Made by a program: the position numbers and the translations under genes. From Homalodisca vitripennis (lineage: Eukaryota; Arthropoda; Insecta; Hemiptera; Cicadellidae): a stretch of 64,000 nucleotides of DNA. The notes beneath the pieces are model-generated. The model saw only the letters and a program-made list of their open reading frames with translations, was not told the origin of the DNA and did not search any database. This document shows, piece by piece, positions 36,595-48,100 of this stretch; within the stretch, counting starts at the first letter, position 1, and each line of letters opens with the position of its first letter. The DNA lies in assembly GCF_021130785.1 (NCBI RefSeq), contig NC_060213.1, positions 115,956,501 through 116,020,500 of the forward strand, read 5' to 3'.

Positions 36595-36615
36595 TACATA
36601 TATATATAATATATG
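36457..36615. repeat. (TA)n microsatellite in two blocks
   Basis: TA tracts at 36457-36537 and 36550-36615 are separated by TGTTTATTAAAATT. Open frames across them are by-products. Confidence 0.96.
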
Positions 36616-36671
36616 TATTTGGTCTTATATAAATAATTTTTACAATAAAAACATTGAATCACAAAAAGTAC

Positions 36672-36726
36672 TTGCTCCGCCGGGACTCGAACCCGGAGTT
36701 CTCACTTGCGGGGTGAATAGTCCATT
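36672..36726 (-). other. tRNA-derived 3' half (probable SINE fragment)
   Basis: On the minus strand the T arm CCGGGTTCGAGTCCCGG (36680-36696) pairs perfectly with five base pairs and carries a B-box-like TTCGAGTCC. It follows a 4-nt variable region and an anticodon-like arm with stem TTCAC/GTGAG and loop CCCGCAA. After it comes CGGAGCA, the 3' half of an acceptor stem, and then GTACTTTTTG, which has a Pol III-type T run. The matching 5' acceptor strand and the D arm (A box) are absent upstream, and position 33 is C where nearly all tRNAs have U. A functional tRNA is therefore unlikely. A tRNA-derived SINE or a truncated tRNA copy explains it better. Confidence 0.6.
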
Positions 36727-38920
36727 CCTTTTTCCTAGTAATTCAAAAGCTAAAAGTTTAGATATTTTTATTTGTATACGATAATAAATCAAACTTAGCT
36801 TTAATTTACTATATTCTTCCAAATATATTGTTATATAACAATATATTTTATGTTTTAAAATAATTATTGTCAAAAATAAAACTTTAAATACAAAAAAGTA
36901 CTCCTCTAAATTAATTTTGTATCACAGTGGTGTAATAAAAGTTTATATAATAAAACGTCTCTTAAAATATATGTTCCTAAAATGTTTGTGGTATTGCAAT
37001 GTAAAATCAAGATTATTAGTTGCCTAGTTACTTGCCAGATTTTAGTACAAGTATTGATTTCGGTTTAGTTCATCTCAATAGTAGGGCTATGTAGTCTAAA
37101 ATGTGTATAACAAACTAAAACCAATATGATTGAGTACTGGAAAATAATATTCCTTATGGTTAATTTTTTAACATAAACTATGTTTATTTAAATATTAGAT
37201 GTACAGATTTTACATTTTAAAATAATTTAAAATTTATTCTAACACAAATTTAATTTGTTTTATATTGTCCTAAACTAATTTGAACACAAACTGGAACACA
37301 AGAACCACTGAAATATAGAGACAGTAATGCATTTATCTGACAACGCTTCGTTAGTTTATGCCCTATTGTGCTACCTGGAATCCTTCATCACCGTTAATAA
37401 ACTTTCGTGACTTTATTATTTCTTTGACGCAATTCCGCAATGACGTTCTCTTCATTAGTTAATAAAAAATAATTAAATTATTTAAAATGTTCATATTTTA
37501 ATTTTCATAATACACTTATAGTAAACATAGCTAAAATTCTTTGCATAGCACCTACAACTGTGTACTATACTAACTGATATGCAATCATTTAAACATGCAT
37601 TGTAGTTAATTTATGACTCCATATTACTGCGATATTATAGTATATTTATTAAAATATTTTTTGGTGGCCATCTAGATTGTTTGTATCTAATGTATATACA
37701 AAAGTTTCATGTACAACACGTGGGAATATTCACATTAATAATAATGCTGTTATATGATGTAGATAAAAACTGTCCTATTAAAAGTTTAAACGGTTATATT
37801 AGAAATTCATTACACAATTTTAGACACTAAACATAACAGTTAATATTTTAAATAACCTTACATTATCTACCCTTATTTACTATTTCTGAGTTAAACTTTT
37901 ATGTTACGTATCATACTATAAACACTATCAAATTTTAAGTTTTAAAATCGTATAATGCATAATATTTTATTTAATGAGGTAACCTATAACTTCGTATTTT
38001 ATTAGTTATTAGATAGATATGTCTGTGGAATTATACACATTCTATACTCACAGTCGTAACAGGATTAATGTTGGAATTACGTGACTCCTACAATTATGTA
38101 ACTCAAGCATTGTTCAGCCAGTAAAGAGGTCAGGATAGCAAAGAGTTAACACAAAGCCCAAGTTGGTACGAGCAATAGTCTGGAGACTTTTTGAGTTTCG
38201 AAAGTCAAATAAACCTCTGAAGAGAAGTTATTTTCCATTTAAATTGGTCATTTACTTGGTCTCTATACTATTCAATGTAATTTAAGGATTATAAACTTCT
38301 CCACGAAAGTATTGTATAAAAAACGTATATAATCTGAACTGTATATTACCAAATTCCATATCTATTACGTTACCAGTTTTATAAAATAAAATCAGTCGTA
38401 TTTTTACGGAGTAAACACGTGAGGGAGTGATTATTTAAATGTATAACATGAACATGGGATACTCATATTTATAACAAATATTTTATATTTTGGTTTTTGT
38501 CATCAAAATAACAAAAAGGTGAAATAGAACATATGATGTAAATTCATAATTATTGTTGGCAAGAGCTCTAAAAAATTAGTATATTTCAAAATTATTTGAT
38601 GTAGATAAACTAAATTAGTTATCAATTAATATTATATGTATTATGGTGAAAGGTTTCTTTTCCATTATCAATAAAAATGGTACTTGATTGTAAGTTTTGT
38701 TACCTAATTTCGAAAAAGAATGTTCGACTTTTCAAAATTATGTATTAAATCTCAATATCTTAAAAACTTAAATATTATTTAGCAACCCTTCCTTATGGTT
38801 TAAAATGGTAGTATTACTTGATCATGAAAGCAATAAAACGTTGGTGGTTTTAGTTAGTTAAGACAGTTTAACACGTTCTCCTCCATTGCAGATGATCGTC
38901 AAAGGTGAATGCAGTTTTTT
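36727..38920. other. A+T-rich stretch without recognised genes
   Basis: Nothing recognisable on either strand. A patch at 38,040-38,230 is slightly richer in G+C but has no convincing frame. Confidence 0.5.
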
Positions 38921-39735
38921 TTGACGTGACAACGTCTTAAATTAGGTTGCGGCTCGGAGTCACTCATGAAAAAGTGTAACGCCCGGTAACGTTACGATGC
39001 CCGTCCAGTGGGTCCGCCGCACGGGATCCGCACGGGATAAAGCAGATAACTGTGGGTCCGCCGCACGGGATAAAGCAGATAACTATGTTTATTCGTGAAA
39101 ATGTGGAGTGCTTAGATTCGTCATTTACAACAACTACAACAATAGAGGTAAATAATTGTACACTGATATTTCATTATCGTAAACTATGATTGATTGATTA
39201 ATTGTTAGATTGACACAAAAGTTGAGAAACTGAGTTTATAGGTTATGTCATACTATTGACAAATGTTGATAGTGTTAAGTAAATTATTAGTTTAAATCAC
39301 TCTGCAATCAATCGTAATTCAGTCGAATGAGAAGAAACAGCGCGTATTGCTAGTCAAACATTTAAAATAACAAATTATAACCTCTAACCTGTCATAACAG
39401 TGCGACCAAACAAACGAACTAAACCGACCAATCACCACGCGCGGAGTTAGAATTTAACTGTGTTTAGCAAGAATTTCCAATTCCAATTTTAGTAAATGTT
39501 TTATTCAACTTTACCATTTACAATAACAAATTTTAATTAATTTCAAATTATGTACAATGTTTTAGTAAACAAAATATATTTCTGTAGTTAAAATTTGTGC
39601 AATTCTTATTTTTCATTCAATTCCTTGTTCCTATTGTGCAATTTAATAATATTCATATCAATAAATATTCTACCGAGAAAAAGACGTTGTCACGTAAAAT
39701 CTTCGCCCGTAAAACCGACTTTACAGGCAACCATA
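38921..39735. mobile_element. MITE-like non-autonomous DNA element
   Basis: ACGTGACAACGTCTT at 38924-38939 has its exact inverted copy, AAGACGTTGTCACGT, at 39681-39695. Outside the right copy lies CTTCGCCCGTAAAACCGACT and TTACAGGCAACC, and inside the left copy lies GGTTGCGGCTCGGAGTCACT. Both are far more G+C-rich than the neighbourhood. The interior of about 740 bp is non-coding. T-rich runs at both outer sides (TTTTTTT) blur the exact ends, so boundaries are approximate and the family is not identified. Confidence 0.5.
39008..39084. repeat. G+C-rich short tandem duplication inside the MITE-like element
   Basis: GTGGGTCCGCCGCACGGGAT and AAAGCAGATAACT occur twice in succession (from 39008 and 39052). 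The first copy also has an 11-bp internal repeat, CCGCACGGGAT. Confidence 0.9.
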
Positions 39736-42700
39736 TTTTTTTTTTTTTTTATATTTCAGCAATACAGGGTTGATTATTTGATCTAGGTTTGGAAAGATAA
39801 GAGAGGAGAGCCGGTATCAGATCTTACTATTACATGTTCGGTCCGATAGTCAGACTAGTGGAGCGGTGCGGCCGTCCTTATCTATGTGGAATGCAAGCTC
39901 TTAGTAATGTATCAAAGTAATGGTACACCTTTTTCTGATATACTGCGTTTGATAGTACGATATTTGTGACCATATACATGAAATAAGACCATCTCTTATA
40001 ATTAGCTTTTGATAAATTGTAAAATATTTCTTAATTAAAAATTGTATTAAAATATTTATGACTCACACTTTCTCAAATATATCACATATCAGGCACACCC
40101 TTTGCAAGTAATAAAGCCTGTCCGAGTTACATAAGTAAATTCAATTTTAAAATGGATTATAATATGTTTGGTTATTTAAACTCATATTTCATAGATACGA
40201 CCAAATAATTGAATATAATTGAATCGTAAAAAGTAAGGGCTCTGTGGCGATCGTTAATCGTAAAAAAAACAAATCAAAACACAAATGTTCTTAAAGTTGT
40301 ATTGAAGTGTTTTTAGTTTTAAATAGTGTTTTCATGTATTTATCAAAATTGGCAATTCCGATATTAAAGTAATTAAAGGATTTTTGAAGAAATGATTATT
40401 AATCTGTATTTATTACTAATATTTCGTCTAACTAATTTAATGTTTCTTTCAGTGTATATCTATCGACTGTAATATTTAGTTTTTATCAAGTTGTTACTGT
40501 AGAAAAGACTCATATTGGTGTTTCTCAAAACATTGTTTTATTTGTTACTCTGTATTGTTGTTTTTAAGAAGTAATTTCATCCAACTAGGGAAGTATAATT
40601 ATAAATGTGATTCCGCATGTAAACTTGGATACACAGGTCACGCCATACTACAAGTACCAGTGCTGCATCTCAGCACTGCATCCACTGCAGACACTGATGA
40701 TTTATGGCTTTGAGTTTTGAAACGCATTTTAATGGTCAACTCCCGTAATATTCTTTATTACCTGTTTCTGCAGATCATGTTAAAATCTTAGGTCAAATTA
40801 ATAATTTTCATCATTTATATAATTGTTATTTACATGAACAATAACAACACTATATATGATTGTGGATGATAAAAAGAAACACAGTCTTAATAATATTTAT
40901 TTCCATACTTTGTATTCTACTTAACCATACAGCAACAATAGCATTTTGTATTTCTACTTAATATAAATGCTAGTAATGAAAACAGTGATGGATCCATTTA
41001 AATACAGAAAAATGAACAAGTCTTATAATATTTTGTCTAAACACCAAAGTGTCGATTAGATATAGTAGCTCACTTTGACCTGAGTCGGTCCGAATTTAAA
41101 ATTCAGTTACTGTGTGTATTTGTCCGTCTTGCCTTAGGTCATCTCAAGAATTAAACAGAATATTAACTTACATTTTTCCCTTAACCGGTCACGGTTAACG
41201 TATCTCTACCATGTTTTTTATATTATTAATAATATTTTACTCTTACACTACATATTGTGTTAACAATTATTGTTATTATTATATTATCATATTATATAAC
41301 CTTTTTAATAATATATGTTTATTTCATTAACGTAAAATATTTCCTCCATAACGTCTAAAATATCAATGTCTTTATGAAGTGCTTTGTGAAGATATTTTAA
41401 TATGACATCGATAGTTTTTTTATGATTAGCTCAATTATCTTATTTTGTATCATAAGAATACGTACTGCATAAATGAACAGTTTTGAAAAAGTATATATTT
41501 ATATGCATTGAAAACCATTTTAAAAATCATCAAATAAAACCTTCTTCCTCTGAATCGCTAATAGCTTTAAACCAAAAAAGTGCGGGTTATTCTGACTTTT
41601 TATTCAACAAGTAAAACCACGTGGAGTGGGATTGAAATATAAACAACTAACAGCTACTACGGTAGCGATATTACTTTTTTAAATAGGTACCATGAGCATA
41701 GTCTTTTTGAATTGCATCCTGAATTGCACAATCCTGAGACAAGTGCCAGTGAAAAATATTCAAATTAAATCTCTTGATCCATGTTAGATTTCTTTTTATA
41801 GATACACCCTGAAGTCAGATAATGAAACTGTTTTACAATTACCCATAGATTTGTTCAATTTTTTTTTTATTCTACATTATATTTTATTGAATTGCTCCAA
41901 ACAAATTCAAGGTCCAAAATACTATTCTAAAGGGAGTCTAAATTTCAATTAATTTCAGTTAAAACTCTATTGATGTATTTTTAAAAGTAGCATTTTATTG
42001 TAGTTGATTAAAATCCGGACGAAAACCAATTCAGGTAAAGAAATTATTCTGACTTTATCTTGACTTTAGTAGGTGATTAAAAAACATTAAATATCTTCTG
42101 ATTAAGCCAAAAAGAAAATTTTACGACCATAATGGTGTAGCCTGTTGGGTTTAGGAAATAGTAATAAGCCTGTTTGTTAACCAGGGATTATAATACAGTG
42201 TGTGTAAGTACTATTGGTCCAGTATTTTTACATGATTGAATAATACATACAAACGTACAAAGAGGGACATTAAGTGATAATATGTACCGTAAACAATCTA
42301 AAAAAACCTCTAGAAGTACTAAAAATATCTTTCAATTTATTGGCTATTGTTAACTCCTATCATTCATAGGCGAGGGCTGAAAATATTTCACATTTATCGG
42401 TCTGTTTGCATGATTTAGGAAACTAATCAGGTTATAGATTTGAGTTTTTGTAAGCTACTTTTCCACGTAGAATGATAGGAAATATCCTTAGATAGCATTT
42501 GGCTGAGTATAAGTGAGCATAATTTTCGCAGTAGATCTTAAGATGAGTCTTACCTAAGAATTTTTAGTCTTGATCCAAGTATAGTTTTGTATGCTGGCAT
42601 AATGCTACCTACATAACTATGTCTTCAGCAGGATATGACTAGAAATAAATGCTCTAGAGAAATAAAATTTTATATAACATAGGCAGATTTGTGTTTGATT

Positions 42701-44540
42701 ATGACACATATACAGCCATGGAATTATGGGAGCGTTTGAGAAGTTCAAGGGAACAATTTCAGTGCAACATTATTATATTGGGAACTAAAAGTGTAGTTAG
42801 GATAAACACTTTTACTATATAGTTATGTTTCTCGTGATAATTTAATATGCATATTTTTACATTTATTCCTTACGCGCAAAAAAATACGAAGTCAAATGTA
42901 CATCTGCTCAGCATTAGTTGATAGGAAGATATTTTCCCCACATGTCATTTTAACGTATTAAAACAGAGAGTAAACTTTATTTCATAGCCATAGTCATGAG
43001 GTTACATATGTGTTACCCTGTCACATAATAGAATCGCATGTAATGTTAGTTAGTTTGTTTGAAAATTCCGTTATTCTACAGCTTTCTCTTTGACATCAAG
43101 GTTAATCACACCAAAAATGTAAAACCTCTGTTAAACATGACAAATGGATTACAATTAAAAACATCAGTATTACCTATTTAGTAATGCTGGTTCATTGAAA
43201 ACTAAAACTGTATATGTAGCTTTTTTAAATATCGTAGAAACAGATCGAGAGATACCATGAATTGATAAGATAGAGAGAGTCACTATTGATAAGATTAAAA
43301 ACAATGTATACATTCTAAACATTTATACCGTTGCTATGTGTTTATAAACAAGTTCTTAATTATTACAGTCTATTTAAAATCAGTATTTCATAAATTTAAA
43401 AATTACCAGAACTTGTGATAATTATCCTCAGGCCTATACCATGTAATAATGAAAGCGTTTTAGTCGGTGTTTTATAATGCTATTGATGTATACTATCGTA
43501 GAGATGTTTACAAACAATTCTTATTATACATATCAATGCTTATTCGATACAATTCTCTGTAATGACTGAGCATTCCAGATTGAATGACCGCATTTACTCA
43601 TCATTGTTCAAAAAAATATATAGGTAAGTATAAGCCGTAAGGTTTTACTCCAGGTTTCTCTCCATCGAAATAAAACACACTAAAACCAAATTTTGATTAG
43701 GCTACTACATCCTGGAGGGACGTTGCAATGTTATTAAGTAACAAATAAGCAGTTAAATATATCTATTTTTGGTGTATATTTCATGTCATCTTTAATAAAT
43801 ATATATTTATATGAGATAAGTATAAATACTAAACGTGTTTTTCTTTATAAGGAAATGTTTAATATGATTAGGAATTCAAGTAAAACAATACATTTCTAAA
43901 AACGCACTGAAATTAATAGACTAAACATTTGTTAATAAATATTTAATGTAAGTCTACGCAACTATGAGTAACTGTACCCTACACACCCAAAAAAGCTTAA
44001 AGTACTAACTAATCTTTTAATTATTTATTCAAATTCTTATTTTCTATCTTAGGCTAATAATTTTATGTAATAGATTTTTCTCAGTTAAGGCATAAATAGG
44101 TGTGAGTGTGTAGAAACTGCACAGGTTTAATTAGTATTGTATTTAAGATTTATTTTTAATTTACTATTTTTACATTGTTTCAAATTTAAAGCGTAACAGA
44201 TATATAACTTTCCGTATACATCAATTTTAGCACAACATGTGAGTTTGGAAGTTGATGCATCGACAAATTTTACCAAGCGATGAGACCAACGACCTAGACT
44301 TCCACAGGAAATGTTTATTACTTGCCATGACTTTGTTTTATTCAGTAATTGAATTATCCAGTTATTGCACCTGTGAATCTAAGTGTTTGGTAATATTTAA
44401 TGTAAAATATTAATTTAATGTACTCAACAAAAAGTTTTCTAATATTTAGTAGTGTATAACAAAAGAATCACTATGGTTTATGTAACTAGGCATGTCATGG
44501 GTAAAAAAGGATTATTATGAAAATGTACACAAATTTAAGG
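39736..44540. other. A+T-rich stretch; possible retroelement tails
   Basis: No gene is supported. At 40691-40735 CACTGATGATTTATGGCTTT followed by GAGTTTTGAAACGC resembles the 3' motif of Penelope-like elements. At 41,050-41,160 TGTATTTGTCCGTC followed by ATCTCAAGAATTAAAC resembles a retroelement-derived repeat. Both are single weak matches. Confidence 0.4.
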
Positions 44541-44934
44541 ACAAGATAGAAGTAAAAACAGTAATAACACTGATTATAAACTACGTATGTACACTTTCCA
44601 CACCTCATTATTACGTTAAATATATCATACGACGCCAATAAATTGATAAAAAAACAAATTTAATTAGATTAATGATAAATGAGCTTTAGTGAATTACGTT
44701 AGAACGATTTTGCTTTTGGTTTAAAATTTTAAAGTAAACAAGATAGAAGTAAAAACAGTAATAACACTGATTATAAACTACGTATGTACACTTTTTACAC
44801 CTCATTATTATGTTAAATATATCATACTACGCCAATAAATTTATAAAAAAACAAATTTAATTAGATTAATGATAAATGAGCTTTAGTGAATTACGTTAGA
44901 ACGATTTTGCTTTTGGTTTAAAATTTTAAAGTAA
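44541..44934. repeat. Tandem duplication, 197-bp unit x 2
   Basis: ACAAGATAGAAGTAAAAACA starts the unit at 44541 and 44738. The copies differ at about five positions, for example CACTTTCCACACC against CACTTTTTACACC. The second copy follows the first directly. Confidence 0.95.
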
Positions 44935-46179
44935 AATATGAATATTGTACTCATTTACTTAAGAGATAGAATAATTAGAAGATAGATACAGTTTAATTTT
45001 CAGATTTTTTTACATGGGTACAAATTCATTTTACAAATTCCTTAATTCATCAATTCATTCGAACGTGAAATGGAATAAAATCCGACAAATTCGATCACTT
45101 TTTCTGCAATTGTTAATTAAACTTGCTAGAGTTCTAAGTTATGTTTTAAATAATTTGAATAAATTTTCAAGACACTACATAAACATTGACTTTTATAACC
45201 ACTTTAAAGATTAAATTAACGTGCTTTATCGTTTAATAAATTTTTTTTTACTAATACCAAGATGTATATCTTAGCATAAGCTTTTTCATAAAGTTTCTGA
45301 AAAAGTACAGTTAATAACTAAACAAATGCCGTGTTAAAGAAAATATACATTGACAAATGCAACATGTTTCTTTGCGGTGTGCATTAGCTTAATGCATTGT
45401 AACACCATATTGCATAATTTATGGCTTTTCTCTGTCAATGTAAGTTTATATGCATAAAATTGAGTTTGTCTCCAAATAATCTCAAATATTTAGTAACAAT
45501 ATCCTAATTATGAAAACTCTGAGGTAATTAATTTTGTTACACCCTGATTGAATGACGTCAATAATAATGATTTCTATTTATTTTTATATTTTTATACATA
45601 TTTATATTTGTACATACGCAATGTATTTATTTGTAAAACGAAATAAATTTATTTTTAAGACACGTGCTCATTTATCTTATATAATAATATTATTACTTTT
45701 TTAGAAAAAGATCTCTGTATATATGCATCAGATTTACGAAACTATATCCGCAATTGAACATTTAAAGAGATTGTTTACATTATTAAAATTAATATTTAAA
45801 CCCGATAAGGATTTTATATTTGGAATAAAATAGAATACTTCCATTATCATGGTTTAATAATATTATTTTTCATATCCAACAGTTTTTAGTAATATATTTG
45901 ATAATAATTTAATGGAACCAACTGTAACTATACACAACTGTGATATTTAAATTAATTTCTCCCACAGTAATATACGACCTTTAAATGGATTGTGTATTGG
46001 TGTTTTTATAAATCCAGTGCTATATTGTAATAATAAAATTGGTCTAAATCTATTGTTATCATTTATATATTGCTATTTATAAATTGAAAATAACTAAATT
46101 TTAACACCCAATACAAATAAATATCACATTTAAAGATAGTTACAATCCTAAAGCATTTGGTAGCTAATACTGAATTGAG
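44935..46179. other. A+T-rich stretch without recognised genes
   Basis: At 45,540-45,660 TTTATTTGTAAAACGAAATA followed by AATTTATTTTTAAG could be a LINE-type 3' end, but no target duplication or upstream coding was found. Confidence 0.45.
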
Positions 46180-46770
46180 GTAGTATCCGAATTTTTAAAA
46201 GGCCTCAGTACCTTAGAATGAATTCTCCAAACCTTTCACTGGCACAATTCAGTAAATGCTTTTGAGATACAACCCCAAATAAACTGGAAAGCGTCTTTTC
46301 CAGCTCCCTACAAAACCCGTGTGGCTTTTAAATACAATGAGAGCTGCTTGAGTTATGTACCTTTAACTTCCCACTATACTTTTGTTTAAATCGATACCAA
46401 CATAAGCATGGAACTAGGAGAATTGAAAAAGGAACATTTAGAAGTAAAATAACTGATTAAACTGAAATACGTTGAAATTTTCAACACGGAACCCTTTAAA
46501 TTCTCCCACTAATTCACATGGATGATTAAAAAATCTAATTTACAAGTCTGTTATGTTAATAGCAAAGCCTAAGGTAGTACCGAATTCAAGCTCGGAGAGT
46601 GTTTATAGGGTGTTAATGGTTGTGAAGCTTTCATATCCTTGCAATTAAATATACCATCTGGGCAAAAGTGGAGTTTCATGAATCACCTTTAAGCCGTCTG
46701 TCCCCAGACCAAGTGTTATAGTGTGTTAACCAACTCTAATTTTGCCTGCTAAATTTACATTCTCTTAGTT
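46180..46770 (+). repeat. Dispersed repeat family, copy B
   Basis: This is the longest copy of the family also found at 17,829-18,340 and 47,928-48,100. It shares its first two thirds with copy A (CAAATAAACTGGAA, TCCAGCTCCC, CATAAGCATGGAAC against CATAAAAATGGAAC). It shares its last part with copy C (CCTTTAAGCCGT against TCCTTAAGGCGT, ACCAAGTGTTA in both, CATTCTCTTA against ACATTCTTA). It is non-coding and highly diverged. Because it joins the A-like and C-like parts, it shows that they belong to one unit. Confidence 0.55.
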
Positions 46771-47927
46771 ATCTGCTTTAGAACTCCCTATTAATGATTT
46801 ATCGGAAGATTCAAAATATAAACTACTTAGAAGCCCTAGGGTAACCAAATTCCTGATACTGTTTTCGCATTCATAAAATAGTTTGGATTCCACCACTCCA
46901 AGTTCTATGTAATATGCTTTGCTGAGGTTCCATATAAATATTATAGTCCTTAGTTCATTTCATTATTTGTAGAAAGAACGACAAACGAACAACACCTCGA
47001 ATTGTTGTTTTTTACGAATATGTATTGCTATTTTAATCGTTGCTATTATGTTTACAACTAAGGCTAATGTAAAAATATTCTATTATACTCAGCCATATAC
47101 CTGGGAATGACATCCGCCATTATCGGACTCAATGTTATTGGTATTAAAAAGAAACATTATGCAAAATTTCACGTATATGTGTGTTAAAAATTGTATGCAT
47201 ACTGAAGGGATTTTGGAAAGCATAAGAGATACAGCAAAGATTAAATGAAATTATTGGTCTTGTTACTACGTACAAGACCAACAAATCAATTTAGTTAAGT
47301 TAATTAATGGTTACGTCGTTCACTCACTGCACTCACATTTTTATCGGTAAAACATTTAAACTGTCACATTTCTCTTATTTTTACCAATATCTTAATGTAT
47401 TCTTTAAGAAATTTTTCATGGAATTCTTTTTATTTCATTTATTTTATTTCATATTAATATTTTTTATTTTATTTTTTTTCATATTATAGTGAACAGTTTG
47501 TTAAGACGAGCAATCACTGGGTGTAGGGTTAGAGTAATATTTGTAAGATACATTAATCGCATTTTTACGTAATTAAAAGCAAGTATATATTTATTGATTT
47601 CAGATATACCATATATGTTATACTTTTCTTGTTGATTTCATCAAATAAATAATAAAAACCTGTTTTTGTGTAGTCGTTTGAAGACAAATTTTATTCTATT
47701 AGTCGGTTAGTAAAGTGAACTGACTATCTGATATTGCACCACACTTAGTGTTGGGATTAGCTGTTACAAAATATTCAATACATTTTTTAATAAAAGGGGC
47801 ATTTCCAAAATTATAGGGTTTATAAACTTGCAAGGTTTTACGATAGGCTGTTTCACAATGTATACATATGCACAAATATCAGATAATCACTCAGGTATAT
47901 CAACCATTTTATTCTATTAGTGACATT
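46771..47927. other. A+T-rich stretch without recognised genes
   Basis: Nothing recognisable. The 60-codon frame at 47307-47489 is a phenylalanine-rich run from a T-rich tract. Confidence 0.55.
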
Positions 47928-48100
47928 GTTGGCGTGGCTGCTGTTTGATTAGGTGACCGTTGAGCGATCCTGTCCTGCAAGTAACACGTCTTCCCATTGT
48001 CTATTGGTGTTGATTTAAAAGACATCCTTAAGGCGTTGGAACCAAGTGTTAGAGAGGGCTTCTTAGCTCTACCTTCGCCGGTTAAAATAATACATTCTTA
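47928..48100 (+). repeat. Dispersed repeat family, copy C (3' part)
   Basis: GGCGTGGCTGCTGTTTGATT followed by GGTGACCGTTGAGCGATCCT aligns with GCGTGGCTGCTG...GATGACCGTT of copy A. The end, ACCAAGTGTTAGAGAGGGCT followed by CTTCGCCGGTTAAAATAA, aligns with copy B. It is more G+C-rich than its surroundings, which suggests it is the youngest copy. Confidence 0.6.

Noticed and set aside
36447..36632. Ile-Tyr repeat frame
   Set aside because: Produced by the TA microsatellite.
36672..36726. Functional tRNA gene
   Set aside because: The D arm, A box and 5' acceptor strand are missing and position 33 is C.
36640..36873. Minus-strand 77-codon frame ending in the tRNA-like segment
   Set aside because: Its C-terminal part is the tRNA-derived sequence read as protein.
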